Below are positions 35,636-45,185 of a DNA stretch of 64,000 bases, in pieces. Made by a program: the position numbers and the translations under genes. The notes beneath the pieces were generated by a model. It made no database searches. It saw nothing but the letters and a program-made list of their open reading frames with translations, and was not told the origin of the DNA. Every line of letters begins with the position of its first letter. Position 1 is the stretch's first letter. Origin of the DNA: Paenarthrobacter sp. AR 02 (GTDB lineage Bacteria > Actinomycetota > Actinomycetes > Actinomycetales > Micrococcaceae); contig NZ_JAJUKH010000010.1 of NCBI RefSeq assembly GCF_021538675.1, forward strand, positions 104,541 through 168,540, given 5' to 3'.

Positions 35636-36202
35636 ATGGGTGGTCAGCGGATCGGGTACGTGAGAGTCAGCAGCTTGGACCAAAACGAACAACGCCAGCT
35701 CGAGGGGCAAGCCCTCGAGAGAACCTTCACGGATAAGGCTTCGGGCAGGGACACCAATCGCCCGGCGCTGGCCGAGTTGCTGCGTTTTGCCCGCGAGGGA
35801 GACACCGTCGTGGTGCACAGCATGGATCGGCTGGCCCGGAATCTCGATGACCTTCGTGCTCTCGTCAAAGCTCTCACCGGCAAGGGCGTACAGGTGGAGT
35901 TCGTCAAGGAGCGCCTGCTCTTCTCCGGTGAAGACTCCCCCATGGCCAACCTGATGCTCTCCGTCATGGGCGCTTTCGCCGAGTTCGAACGCTCACTCAT
36001 CAGAGAACGCCAAAGAGAAGGCATCGCTCTGGCCAAACAACGCGGCGCCTACCGCGGCCGGAGAAGGGCACTAACCCTGGAACAAGCCAACGAATTGGCA
36101 AGAAGGGCAGCTAGCGGAACACCAAAATCTACCCTCGCGAAAGACTACGGGATCAGCCGGGAAACGGTCTATCAATACCTGCGGAATGCCGCTACTTCCT
36201 GA
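35636..36202 (+). CDS. serine recombinase, Tn3 resolvase/invertase family
   Basis: A 188-residue full-length resolvase. IGYVRVSSLDQNEQRQLEGQ contains the catalytic Ser12, VHSMDRLARNLDDL and LMLSVMGAFAEFERSLIRERQREG hold further active-site residues, and the C-terminal KSTLAKDYGISRETVYQYL is the HTH. No transposase accompanies it, so it may resolve plasmid multimers or be left from a Tn3-type transposon. Confidence 0.88.
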   Translation: MGGQRIGYVRVSSLDQNEQRQLEGQALERTFTDKASGRDTNRPALAELLRFAREGDTVVVHSMDRLARNLDDLRALVKALTGKGVQVEFVKERLLFSGEDSPMANLMLSVMGAFAEFERSLIRERQREGIALAKQRGAYRGRRRALTLEQANELARRAASGTPKSTLAKDYGISRETVYQYLRNAATS

Positions 36203-36389
36203 CCCCCGCTGCCCTCTCTTGATGCTGGGTCAATAGGCAACACGACGTATGGGTGCTTATCGGCGTTATCCGGTGCGCAGCGCAGGCGACCCAGGCGACC
36301 ATGGTTGCGTTGGGGGCAGTTGTCCAGAGCTCTTTGAATAACTTGGTCTCCTAAGTGGGCCATTAGCTTCTGCCGAGCTCTGGTCCGGG

Positions 36390-37439
36390 CTATTCGGCGT
36401 TGGGCTGGTCCTCGGGTTCGGCCCATTCGAGGGCTGCGACGAGGTGTCCTTCGGTGGGGAGCGCTTGTTGTTCTGCTGGAGGGAGTTTGTCGTAGGTGTA
36501 AGCGGCGACGGCCATGGGTGAGGTGGAGCGGCCGAGGCTGTACCGGACGCTGCGGTCATTTTTTGTGCCGCAGATGAGGATGCCGATGGTTTCGTTGTGG
36601 TGCTCCCGGCGGAGCATGTCATCGACGAGGGCGACATAGAAGTTCAGTTTGCCGGCGTACTCGGGCTGGAATTTTCCGGTCTTGAGTTCGATGACGACAT
36701 ACCGGTTTTGGTCCATGTGGAAGAACAGCATGTCGACGTAGTAGTCGTCGCCGTCGACGTCGAAGTGGACTTGCCGGCCGACGAAGGAAAACCCGGGTCC
36801 TAACTCTCGCAGAGTTTCGGTGATCCGGCTGGTCAGAGCCAGTTCAAGGTCCCGTTCGGCGACCTCCCCAGACAGGCCAAGGAATTCAAAGTTGTAGGGG
36901 TCTTTGGCGACCTGCTGGGCGAGTTCGGAATCTGGTCCAACAAGCCGTTGGACAAAGTTTGAGGGCGCCGCGCCGGTCCTTTCCAAGGTCCGGTTCATGA
37001 TCATGTTCAGCAGCACATTGCGGGACCACCCGTACTCAACGGCCGCTCCCGCGTACCAGTCCCTGTCGCGCCGGGTCTCCAGTTTGTCCAGCAGCACCGT
37101 GATGTGGCCCCACGGCAATTGTCCAACAGGCTGTTGGACAATTGGGTCCGGCCAGGCCGTGGCGAATCCACGCATGTAAAAGAGGTTGGACCTGGAAAGG
37201 CCCTTCATCTCCGGGAACTCGGCCCGGAGGTCGTCGGCGAGACGGCCCATGACCCCGCTCCCCCATTGCTCGATCTGCTGGCGTTCCAGCACTGTCTTGC
37301 CGATGGACCAGTAGAGTTCGATGAGCTGTGTGTTGACGGTTCGCAGGGCGGTGATGCGTGCTGCTCGTACGCGGTCCTTGAGCGTGGCGAGAAGGTCAGT
37401 GTAGCTCTCGGGCAGGGACAGTGCGCGCGAGTCGGTCAT
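36390..37439 (-). CDS. YhcG-type PDDEXK nuclease (DUF1016)
   Basis: A 349-residue protein. The N-terminal part (YTDLLATLKDRVRAARI, then VNTQLIELYWSIGKTVLER) is the DUF1016 helical domain with a predicted DNA-binding role. The C-terminal nuclease core has DDYYVDMLFFHMDQNRYVVIELKTGKF, where Asp, Glu-Leu-Lys match the PDDEXK pattern. Complete and probably active. Members occur with restriction systems and on mobile elements. No restriction partner is adjacent; it lies at the downstream end of the transfer operon. Confidence 0.87.
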   Translation of the reverse strand: MTDSRALSLPESYTDLLATLKDRVRAARITALRTVNTQLIELYWSIGKTVLERQQIEQWGSGVMGRLADDLRAEFPEMKGLSRSNLFYMRGFATAWPDPIVQQPVGQLPWGHITVLLDKLETRRDRDWYAGAAVEYGWSRNVLLNMIMNRTLERTGAAPSNFVQRLVGPDSELAQQVAKDPYNFEFLGLSGEVAERDLELALTSRITETLRELGPGFSFVGRQVHFDVDGDDYYVDMLFFHMDQNRYVVIELKTGKFQPEYAGKLNFYVALVDDMLRREHHNETIGILICGTKNDRSVRYSLGRSTSPMAVAAYTYDKLPPAEQQALPTEGHLVAALEWAEPEDQPNAE

Positions 37440-37526
37440 GGCTCCACTCTATCGATCGGTAATTGTGCAACGGCTTGTTGCGCTATTCGTATCTATCCCC
37501 GGGTCTGAGGATCAGGGCTGGATGGT

Positions 37527-37940
37527 TCAGACGTCGGGGAACCAGCCCTCGGGCGCTCTGCGGGGTTCGAGGTGTTCGGGTTCGCGGTGTTCTTTCATGT
37601 CGCAGTTGTAGAACGGCCCTTGCGGGTCCAGGAGGACGCGCATGTGGTGGTCTGCGTGGTCTCTCCACCAGACGCTCATGCCGGTTGCTGGGTCCAGACG
37701 CAGGTGCTCCCAGGCTCGCCAGAGTGCTGCGACCCGGGAGACGGCCTCGGGGTGGAAGTACCATTCGGTGCACCACTTCGCAGACTTCCCGGTGACGTTG
37801 CGAACATAGGTGGGTAGCAGCTGTTCATGGAGGAATTCTTCGGCCGATCCGTAGACGAGTTCCGGCGCTTTCCCCGCCCCCTGAGGCTCGGTGTCCGGTG
37901 GCGGCGTGTCCGTGTCGTAGAGGTCGAAGTCATTGGCCAT
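37527..37940 (-). CDS. DUF4913 protein
   Basis: A 137-residue protein with an acidic, proline-rich N-terminus and the DUF4913 core (FLHEQLLPTYVRNV, WCTEWYFHPEAVSRVAALWRAWEHLR, WWRDHADHHMRVLLDPQGPFYNC). The family occurs almost only on actinobacterial conjugative elements next to VirD4-like genes, as here: the VirD4 stop is 15 bp upstream. Role unknown. Confidence 0.82.
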   Translation of the reverse strand: MANDFDLYDTDTPPPDTEPQGAGKAPELVYGSAEEFLHEQLLPTYVRNVTGKSAKWCTEWYFHPEAVSRVAALWRAWEHLRLDPATGMSVWWRDHADHHMRVLLDPQGPFYNCDMKEHREPEHLEPRRAPEGWFPDV

Positions 37941-37955
37941 GGGACGTGGTCCTTC

Positions 37956-39725
37956 CTACTTTGTGACCCAGGGATTGGCCGCCGGTCCGGCGGGCAGCGA
38001 TGCGGCCGGCTCTTCGGGGCGCGGGCTGTAGGTCTTGATGGAGGACTCCACGGCGTTCTTGTGGGGTCCGGTGTACCAGGGCATGGTGCGGACGAGGGTG
38101 GCGGGGGCGCCGGAGGCGAGGACGACGGCGCGGCCGCGGTCGAGTTCGGCGAGGTTGGAGACGTCGAAGATGCGCTCTTTGCCTTCTTGGCGGGAGCGGC
38201 TGGACCCGGACTTCCCGGCGGAGACGGAGACGTTGATGTAGCTGTAATCCCCGATCAGATCCGAGAGCGCGCGAAGGAACCCTTCTTCAGCGACGCCGCC
38301 GCCGTAGACTTTGACGTTCGCTGCTGACCAGATTTTCCGCATGTTCGCCTCGCCCCACAGCTCGACACCTTGGGACCAGGACTGCAGGATGCCCATGACG
38401 ATCAGGCCTTTGGAGCCGTAGTGGCTGAACTGGTCCGGCAGCCCGGCCCACCGGACGACGTTGGCCAGCTCATCAAGGGCGAACAGACCGGGTTTGGGCA
38501 GGCGGCCGCCGGAACGTTCGGCCCGTTCTTCCATGGCCTCAGCGATCGCGACCGTGAGGGCTGTGGTAAGCGGCGCAGCCGAACCGGCTCCTTCCTTGGA
38601 GAGGATGTAGATGGTCTCCTGTGACGCGGCGAACGCATGCGGGCTGAACGGGCGGCGGGTGTCGGTGTCCACTGTCGCTCCCCCGGTCGGGGCGACCCAC
38701 CGGAGCGTGTTGCGGCTCTTGAGGCATTGGATCATCTTCTCTGCCGTGCCGAAGATGCCATCGCGTTGCTTGTCGGCCAGTTCGAGCGTGGATTCCAAGC
38801 CTTTGTACTGCAGCTCGTAGTCGTGGGCTTTGAGGATGTTGATGGGTTCCCGGTTCACCTGCTCGGTCACCCACAGATATACCTGTGTGATGGGGAGCCT
38901 GCCGAGCGCGGCGGCGAGGAAGTAGGAGGAGAGGACGTCTTCGGCTTTGGGGTCGAAGTAGGCATCGGGCTTGGAGCCGGGCACACGTGAGCCGGCCGAG
39001 AAGTGCTGGGTGAGTTTGTAGGCCTTTTCTTCGTCGGTGACGTAGGAGAGCGGGTTCCACCACCAGGTGGGTTCTTCCTGCGCGATCTTCTGCGGATCGA
39101 ACACCCACACCGGGGCCGTGGCTTCCCGGACACCGCGGGTGCCGTCCACGACGTCGCGCTTGTTCGACGTCGACACCACCGCACCAGGTGCGTCCAGTAT
39201 GGCGGGTATGACCCGTGAGGTTGATTTACCGGTCCGCGGCCCCCAGATATCGAGGGACAGGTCTTCCCACGACTGGATGAACTTCTGGCCCGTGGAGACG
39301 ACCTTGCCCACGACGATGCCTGGAGTGTCCGTGACGCCCAGGCGCTCGGCCGTGGCCTTGGCTCCCTTCTCCGAGAACGCATGCATTGCCTTGCCCCGCC
39401 CAAGGTAGCGGGCGGCCTTATCGACCCTGGCACGTTGGGGGGCACCCTTCCGCCAGGCCATGAGCACCACGATGACCAGTGCCAGCACGACGCCGGCCAT
39501 CAGGCAGACAACGATCGTGGCTTCGGTGGGCCACGGTACGCGGCCCTTGATCAGGCCGGCGATCAGATCAACCGGATGGGCAGGTGGTGCTTGGAGGCCT
39601 GCCATCGCCGAACCGAGGTGCAGGGCGGCGTAACTGCCGCCTCCAAAGATGACGATGAAACCGATGGCCAGCCAGACGAGCAGGGCATCACCGAGGCCGA
39701 TCCCTTTGCGGTTGGGGGCACTCAC
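37956..39725 (-). CDS. VirD4/TraG-type conjugative coupling ATPase
   Basis: A 589-residue type IV coupling protein. Two N-terminal membrane segments (about 14-36 and 70-91) precede Walker A WGPRTGKSTSRV near 161-172 and Walker B GLFALDELANVVRWAGLPDQF near 430-450. It should bring the relaxase-DNA complex to the secretion channel. Starts 4 bp inside the end of the VirB4-like gene. Confidence 0.9.
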   Translation of the reverse strand: MSAPNRKGIGLGDALLVWLAIGFIVIFGGGSYAALHLGSAMAGLQAPPAHPVDLIAGLIKGRVPWPTEATIVVCLMAGVVLALVIVVLMAWRKGAPQRARVDKAARYLGRGKAMHAFSEKGAKATAERLGVTDTPGIVVGKVVSTGQKFIQSWEDLSLDIWGPRTGKSTSRVIPAILDAPGAVVSTSNKRDVVDGTRGVREATAPVWVFDPQKIAQEEPTWWWNPLSYVTDEEKAYKLTQHFSAGSRVPGSKPDAYFDPKAEDVLSSYFLAAALGRLPITQVYLWVTEQVNREPINILKAHDYELQYKGLESTLELADKQRDGIFGTAEKMIQCLKSRNTLRWVAPTGGATVDTDTRRPFSPHAFAASQETIYILSKEGAGSAAPLTTALTVAIAEAMEERAERSGGRLPKPGLFALDELANVVRWAGLPDQFSHYGSKGLIVMGILQSWSQGVELWGEANMRKIWSAANVKVYGGGVAEEGFLRALSDLIGDYSYINVSVSAGKSGSSRSRQEGKERIFDVSNLAELDRGRAVVLASGAPATLVRTMPWYTGPHKNAVESSIKTYSPRPEEPAASLPAGPAANPWVTK

Positions 39726-41317
39726 TGGTTGCCTCCTTCATCGGGCATCGCCGGGGCTGCCGGTTCAAGCAGGGTCTTCGATGTGGTGCTCCACTTGGCG
39801 TCGGTGTCGTTGATGCCTTCGGGGCCTTTCTCCGGGGACGTGAGTGCGACCTGGACGGGGATCCCGGGGCGGCCGCCGACCTTGATGAGGAACTTTCCCC
39901 GGCCCGGGGGTTCGGCGTCGAGGCCGCGGGAGTCCCACGCGGGCGGGTCCTGCCAGCCGATGAGTTTGTGCTGCTCCTGGCGGGACAGCGGGATGGCCGA
40001 GGTCAGCTGTGGCATTTCCGAGGCGGGCAGTCCGCCGCAGATGACCATGCCGGAGCGTTCGACGAAGCCGCGAGCTTTCATCCGGTCCTCTTCGGCCGGC
40101 AGGGCCAGCAGGTCGGACATGGTGTGGGAGATCATGATTTGCCCGACACCAACGGAGCGGTTCAACCGGGTCAGAGCGTCCACGCGGTCGACCATGCCCT
40201 TACCTGCCCGGAGTGCCCGCCACAGCTCGTCCAGGACGACGAGGTAGTTCCGGCGCGGTTCCAGACCCGCGTCGGCGAGGGCGTTGGCGACGTTGACCGT
40301 GCCGAAACCATAGGACCAGCACGCCAGCAGTACCGCGGCCTGCAGGTCCGTTTCGGTCTCGTCAATGCTGGAGACGTCAAAGACCACGGCACGGTCCCGG
40401 ACCATCGGCTCGGAGGTGTGCCGGGAGAAGATCTCACCGAGTTTCCCGCCCCCGGTCAGGCCCAGCAGTGTCGCTTCCAAGGCCCGGGTCTCGCGCTGGT
40501 AGATGTTCATGTCGCCGCGGTCCAGGGCGACCTGACGCAGCTCGTCAGGTGCCGATACGATCACGTCCAGCAGGTCTTTCAACACCGGAACTCCGTCAAA
40601 GCGGTCATCGAGGATCCGCAGGGCCCGGTCCAGGATCGTCTGTTCCTGGTCAGCGGGTGGGCTGTTGCGGCTGATCGTGATCAGGGAGACAACCATGGTC
40701 AGGCGGCGACCATGCGCGTCGGCACGGACCCGCGCCGCGTCCTCGTGATGGCCGCTGTCTTCCAGCAGCTGGGCTGCCTCGACAGCCTGGCCGGGGTCAA
40801 GGATGTTTAGGTACCCGACGCCGCGGCCAAGCCGGATGACCTGCCCACCAAGTGCCCGGACGGCTTTGACGTGCTCGCCTTTGATGTCGCCCAGGATCAG
40901 GGGGTGGACGCCTTGGGCGGAGAGGCCGATGAACATGCGTCGCACGACCGTGGACTTCCCTAGCCCGGGTTTGCCGAGGATGAAGGCTGAGGGGTTGGAG
41001 ATCAGCCGGGCGCGCTGGAACCAGCTGATCGGGTCGCAGCAGACTGTGGCCTGGGTTTCCTCATGCCGACCGAGCGGGACACCGATCATGGGCGAGGACG
41101 CCCCGGAGGAGAACGGCCACAACCCGCACACCTGCACGGTGGTTCCCCGGTACTCCTTCACGGACGGGACGAGCCGGGCCATCCCCCCGCCACGGCCGGG
41201 CCAGCCACGGGCAGCCGGGCCAACGTCACGCGGCTGCTTCTCAGCCTTCGCAGGTGCAGCTTTCGCCGTGCTAGTGCTGTGCCTGGAGCCCCGGGTGAAG
41301 AGTTTCATCCGGGCCAT
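39722..41317 (-). CDS. VirB4/TraC-like conjugative ATPase
   Basis: A 531-residue ATPase with Walker A FILGKPGLGKSTVVRRM near 112-128 and Walker B NYLVVLDELWRALRAG near 360. The SHTMSDLLALPAEEDRMKARGFVERSG motif is typical of the actinobacterial VirB4-like/SCO6881 type. Energises the secretion channel. Start is adjacent to the SCO6880 stop. Confidence 0.88.
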   Translation of the reverse strand: MARMKLFTRGSRHSTSTAKAAPAKAEKQPRDVGPAARGWPGRGGGMARLVPSVKEYRGTTVQVCGLWPFSSGASSPMIGVPLGRHEETQATVCCDPISWFQRARLISNPSAFILGKPGLGKSTVVRRMFIGLSAQGVHPLILGDIKGEHVKAVRALGGQVIRLGRGVGYLNILDPGQAVEAAQLLEDSGHHEDAARVRADAHGRRLTMVVSLITISRNSPPADQEQTILDRALRILDDRFDGVPVLKDLLDVIVSAPDELRQVALDRGDMNIYQRETRALEATLLGLTGGGKLGEIFSRHTSEPMVRDRAVVFDVSSIDETETDLQAAVLLACWSYGFGTVNVANALADAGLEPRRNYLVVLDELWRALRAGKGMVDRVDALTRLNRSVGVGQIMISHTMSDLLALPAEEDRMKARGFVERSGMVICGGLPASEMPQLTSAIPLSRQEQHKLIGWQDPPAWDSRGLDAEPPGRGKFLIKVGGRPGIPVQVALTSPEKGPEGINDTDAKWSTTSKTLLEPAAPAMPDEGGNQ

Positions 41318-42825
41318 TACAGGGCATCCCTAATCTCGGACGGGACCATGCTGTGCCTGGGCAGCACCAGCCCCAGAGGCAGGGACGCGGCGAACGCGGT
41401 GTCCTGGGCCCCGTAGGCCCGGCGCAACAGCACCCGCGCGGTGCCGGAAGTCTGCTCCACAGCTGCGATGGCATCAGAGAGCCGTTCCCGGGCCGTGACG
41501 GTGGCGGTGACGACGAGGCCGAAGTTCACTAGACCGGCCCCTTGGGCTTCTTCCTGCGCGGTCTGCGCCGCTGACCGGGCGTCCACCAGGGCACGTGCGG
41601 AGGGTCGGGTGCCGGAGGTGATGCGCACATTGGCGTTGTTCTGGTCCCTCTCAACCACGGCCGCGGCGCGTGCCGAATCCATCGGCCGGTACAGCAACGA
41701 CACGCGTTTGCGGTCGATGTCTCCGTGCGGGGCCAGCAACCGGGACAGGACCGAGGAATTCACCGAACCGCGCGGGGCACCGGTCATCGTCCAGGAGACC
41801 GAGTACGCGGAATCGTGCCGGTAGTCATCCCAGCTGGCCTGTGTCGCGGTGGGGCCGACCTCACCCCACGTCAGGGACACCGGGGAACCTGCCGCGTGGG
41901 CTTCATCGATGATCAGCGCCGCCGGCGGGTCGTAGGCGATCCGGACGACCTCGCAGAGTTCTTGGGCCGACATCGGCCGGGCAATCCCGGCGCCGGTGGA
42001 CTGCAAGCGCGCCGAGAGGCCCGGGATCCGCGATGCCAGGTCGCGGGCAACATCTTCCGGGGTACGCTTCTTGGCCCCGGACCGGACGGCGGAGTTGAAC
42101 GTCAACGACACCCAGGCACGGACCGTTGCCGACCCTTCCGGATAGGTGTCCACAACCTCGTGGAGCATATCCTTGGCGAAGACGGGTGCGGCCGGGTCGA
42201 TGGTCATCATGACTTCATTCCGGAGCCGGTACCCCGAATCGGGGGCGGTTTCCACGGTGACGGCCGCGGCGTCCAGTCCTGCTTCGTCGGCCAAGGAGGC
42301 GAGCCAGCCGCCCCAGTTCGCCACCCACGCATCGACCTGCTCGGGGTCAACCAAGGAGGCCCCGTCAGGTTCGGTGGAGAAGATCACGGTGAAGTGGCCA
42401 GTGGTGGGAACGTGCAGCAGGGCGAAGGGGCGCTTGTAGGAATCGGCGAATTCGTACAGGGTGGACTTCGCCGCGAGCCCGGGGAGCTGGTACATCCCCC
42501 ACTCAGTGACACCGAGCGGGCCGGAACGGTACAGGTTCGTCCCGGAGGACCTGGAGACCTTGAACGCCATCCGGGTCCCGAGGCGGTCAACGATGGACTG
42601 GCCGTGCTTGTCCTTGACTGTCAGCAGCAGGGTGCTGACACCGGCAAAGGCAAGGACGCCCAGGCCGGCGAACAGGCCCCACAGAGCGAAGCTCACAATG
42701 CCCGCCAGCAGCCCGGCAAACACCATAGCGGTGCCGATCGCGCCGAGGTTGGCCAGCCCGGCGGAGCGCGGAACGCGCCAGTTGCCGTAGGACGGTTCTT
42801 TGTACTCGGTGCTAATTGGTGCCAC
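41317..42825 (-). CDS. SCO6880-family type IV secretion protein
   Basis: A 502-residue protein with two N-terminal membrane helices (about 25-70) and a large cytoplasmic part that resembles an N-terminal VirB4 domain without a Walker motif. RSSGTNLYRSGPLGVTEWG and the DAMDSARAAAVVERDQNN-like segment RPMDSARAAAVVERDQNN are recognisable for this actinobacterial family. It sits immediately before the ATPase gene, so the two probably act as the split equivalent of VirB3-VirB4. Confidence 0.82.
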   Translation of the reverse strand: MAPISTEYKEPSYGNWRVPRSAGLANLGAIGTAMVFAGLLAGIVSFALWGLFAGLGVLAFAGVSTLLLTVKDKHGQSIVDRLGTRMAFKVSRSSGTNLYRSGPLGVTEWGMYQLPGLAAKSTLYEFADSYKRPFALLHVPTTGHFTVIFSTEPDGASLVDPEQVDAWVANWGGWLASLADEAGLDAAAVTVETAPDSGYRLRNEVMMTIDPAAPVFAKDMLHEVVDTYPEGSATVRAWVSLTFNSAVRSGAKKRTPEDVARDLASRIPGLSARLQSTGAGIARPMSAQELCEVVRIAYDPPAALIIDEAHAAGSPVSLTWGEVGPTATQASWDDYRHDSAYSVSWTMTGAPRGSVNSSVLSRLLAPHGDIDRKRVSLLYRPMDSARAAAVVERDQNNANVRITSGTRPSARALVDARSAAQTAQEEAQGAGLVNFGLVVTATVTARERLSDAIAAVEQTSGTARVLLRRAYGAQDTAFAASLPLGLVLPRHSMVPSEIRDAL

Positions 42826-44122
42826 TAGGGCCCTCCCCTACTGAATCCTGCGCTGTTTGTTCAATGGCCTGCGACGTCCTGGACGCCACCTTTGCTCCAG
42901 TAGCGACGGCCACGCCCGCCGGGCCGGCTGCCGCTGCTGCCCCACAGGCTGCGGCCGATGCTCCGCCGCCGCTCGTTGCAGCTCCAGGAGAGCCTGCGCC
43001 GGGCACGCCTGCCTTTGCAGCTGTTGTCGTGCCGGCGGCTCCGCCCGGACCCATTGGGCCAGGGACGGGTTGCCCTCCCCCGCCTCGCGGGCCCGGGTTT
43101 CCATCACTGCCCTTGGGCGAACTACCGGGGTGCGTGCTTTGGGTGTTCGACGTGTTCGTTGACGAGGGGATGGGAGAAGCGTTGCCCCGGCCGCTTCCAC
43201 CCCGGCCAAGGGAAACGGCGCCGGTCGCGATCGCTCCGACAGCTGCTCCTGCTGCCGCACCACTGCCTGAGGCGACGGCACCGACCATCGGAGTGACAAA
43301 CCGCATGAGAGCAGGAAGAGCGAACAAAGCCACGACCATCAACGTGAAACCCGTGATTGAACCGATCAACGCGTCCTTTACTCCACTGTTGCCCATCAGG
43401 AGGAACGCCACCGAGTAGACGATGGCGGCGGCTGGTTTGTAGAGGATAAAAGCGATGGTCCAACCCACGGCTTTCTGAAACCACTGGCGTCCCATCTCAG
43501 TGTTCGTGAACGCGGCAGTGGTCGGCAGAATCCCGGCCAGAATCACCAACATGCCACTGCGAACGACCATGAGCACTATTTGGACAAGGGAAGCGATGAG
43601 GCCGATGAGACCCAAAACGATCAGGATGAAAACCCCGACACCGGTCTGGTTCGTCATCACCAGCAGCTGCATGGACTCTGCGAATCCCTTGCCGTCCGTT
43701 GATCGTTTGATGATCTCGGCAGCAAAAGCGTCGGCGGCGATCACAAGAATCGAGATCACACCCAAGCCCAGGCCAGAGACCAAAGTCAGGGTGAGCAAGG
43801 AACGCAGCAGATCTTTAAGCGGCGCGCCACGCTGCTCCCAGATCAGCCGAATGCCACCGAGAATGACGGCCAGAACTGCCAGCGCCAACGTCCACGGCAC
43901 CAACTCGCTGTTGACGATGGAAACAACCGGGCTCGCCGTCGACCCGTCTTGACTCGTCAGGTTCACCGTTGGAGTCGAAACCCAGAAAGTAGACAGAGTC
44001 GTCACCATCTGGCTCATGCCCTCCATGATGGCTTTAGCCAAATTGCCAATGGCGTCATCGAGCATCCCGGAAACCGCATTGCCGCCCTGGCAGATGACGT
44101 CCAAGGGTACGCACTCAGCCAT
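42812..44122 (-). CDS. VirB6/TrbL-like polytopic membrane protein
   Basis: A 436-residue protein. The first two thirds hold about six membrane segments (LVPWTLALAVLAVILGGIRL, LTLTLVSGLGLGVISILVIAA, GVFILIVLGLIGLIASLVQIVLM). The last 140 residues are rich in Gly, Pro, Ala and Ser, a low-complexity cytoplasmic tail. Likely the inner-membrane channel subunit. Overlaps the SCO6880 gene by 14 bp. Confidence 0.83.
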   Translation of the reverse strand: MAECVPLDVICQGGNAVSGMLDDAIGNLAKAIMEGMSQMVTTLSTFWVSTPTVNLTSQDGSTASPVVSIVNSELVPWTLALAVLAVILGGIRLIWEQRGAPLKDLLRSLLTLTLVSGLGLGVISILVIAADAFAAEIIKRSTDGKGFAESMQLLVMTNQTGVGVFILIVLGLIGLIASLVQIVLMVVRSGMLVILAGILPTTAAFTNTEMGRQWFQKAVGWTIAFILYKPAAAIVYSVAFLLMGNSGVKDALIGSITGFTLMVVALFALPALMRFVTPMVGAVASGSGAAAGAAVGAIATGAVSLGRGGSGRGNASPIPSSTNTSNTQSTHPGSSPKGSDGNPGPRGGGGQPVPGPMGPGGAAGTTTAAKAGVPGAGSPGAATSGGGASAAACGAAAAAGPAGVAVATGAKVASRTSQAIEQTAQDSVGEGPSGTN

Positions 44123-44123
44123 C

Positions 44124-44876
44124 TCAGACGCCGGCCCATGCGATATAGCCGCTCACGTCGCTGAGCTGGGCAACATCGTTTATGAGCTGACCGGCATCGG
44201 AAACCTTTACTTTCCAATCTCCATCTAGCCATTGGAGAGGAAGCACTGCGTGAAACAGTTTTCCGCCGGAGGTTTGGAAAGCAAGGTCAATGTTGGCTTC
44301 GTTAGGCGTGTACGACTTGAGCAGGAACCCCCGGACCTGAACCGTGTCATTGGAACCTGTAGAGGGATCCAACGTCATTGCTTGCTGCTTGGCTGCCTCA
44401 CGTCCAGCACCAGGGGCCATGAGCTTGTCGGCCAGCTTGATATTCATCTGCTGTGACTTGGACGAGCCGAGAGCCACAAGGTTGACGGCAGAGTACAGGG
44501 CGCCGGTTGGCGATTGAGCAAAGCAGGATCTGAATCCCGTATCGTCCGTCAGCCCCGGCCCGAATGTTCTTGGATCAGTGGGGGCTGCCATTTTGCCCAC
44601 TAGTTCCCATTTGGACTTTGGCGCGGCGCCGAGTGCTGTTTCCTTGCCGGCAGGCAGTCCGCAGACGCTCTTGCCTGCCGCAGCATGCGCGCTCGGCGAG
44701 GCTGCGGCAGCGCTGGATGAGTCAGCGGCTACTGGTTGGGCATTTTCCTGTCCTTTGGGGACCAGGAAGATCACGATGGCTGCTGCGATCAGCGCGACCA
44801 CCAGCGCGGCAGCGATGATGAAACCGGGTTTGGTGAATGGATTGGCCTCGGTGGTGCTCTCAGTTGACTGGTTCAA
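44124..44876 (-). CDS. single-pass membrane protein of the transfer operon
   Basis: About 250 residues from a TTG start at 44876, selected for the GGGAGG seven bases upstream. One membrane segment (FIIAAALVVALIAAAIVIFLV near 20-40) leads into an exported domain ending LPLQWLDGDWKVKVSDAGQL. The exported part reads like an NTF2-type domain as in VirB8/TcpC-like proteins: inference from position and topology. Confidence 0.72.
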   Translation of the reverse strand: MNQSTESTTEANPFTKPGFIIAAALVVALIAAAIVIFLVPKGQENAQPVAADSSSAAAASPSAHAAAGKSVCGLPAGKETALGAAPKSKWELVGKMAAPTDPRTFGPGLTDDTGFRSCFAQSPTGALYSAVNLVALGSSKSQQMNIKLADKLMAPGAGREAAKQQAMTLDPSTGSNDTVQVRGFLLKSYTPNEANIDLAFQTSGGKLFHAVLPLQWLDGDWKVKVSDAGQLINDVAQLSDVSGYIAWAGV

Positions 44877-44904
44877 GGGTGAACCTCCCGTTGTTGGTGC
44901 TGGT

Positions 44905-45174
44905 TTAGACGAAGGCACGGACGATCCCGGCGGCGCCGGTGATGATGATGCAGCCGAGCAGGACCCAGCCGAGCTTGGCAATCGACTGTGCGCCTTCGCC
45001 GCGCTGGAGTTGGATGACCATGCCGATGCCGACGATGATCACGCCGAGGACACCCAGGACGAGCCCGATACCGGAGGCCCAGTTCAGGATAGTGAGCAGT
45101 CCGCCTGCTTGCGGGGGAACGACTGGGGTCGGGTTGGGAATGGTACTGGTGGCGATGGCAGTAATGGAGTTCAT
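44905..45174 (-). CDS. small two-helix membrane protein, pilin-like
   Basis: An 89-residue protein with two hydrophobic helices (ILNWASGIGLVLGVLGVIIVGIGM in two parts and LGWVLLGCIIITGAAGIVRA). Size and topology resemble VirB2/TrbC-type pilin subunits, which follow the same order in many type IV systems. It lies directly before the VirB8-like gene. Confidence 0.7.
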   Translation of the reverse strand: MNSITAIATSTIPNPTPVVPPQAGGLLTILNWASGIGLVLGVLGVIIVGIGMVIQLQRGEGAQSIAKLGWVLLGCIIITGAAGIVRAFV

Positions 45175-45185
45175 GGTCAGGCCTT

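Noticed and set aside
41725..42828. A 367-codon plus-strand frame antisense to the SCO6880 gene
   Set aside because: Composition is that of a reverse-strand shadow (rich in Arg, Gly, Pro, His) and no domain is visible.
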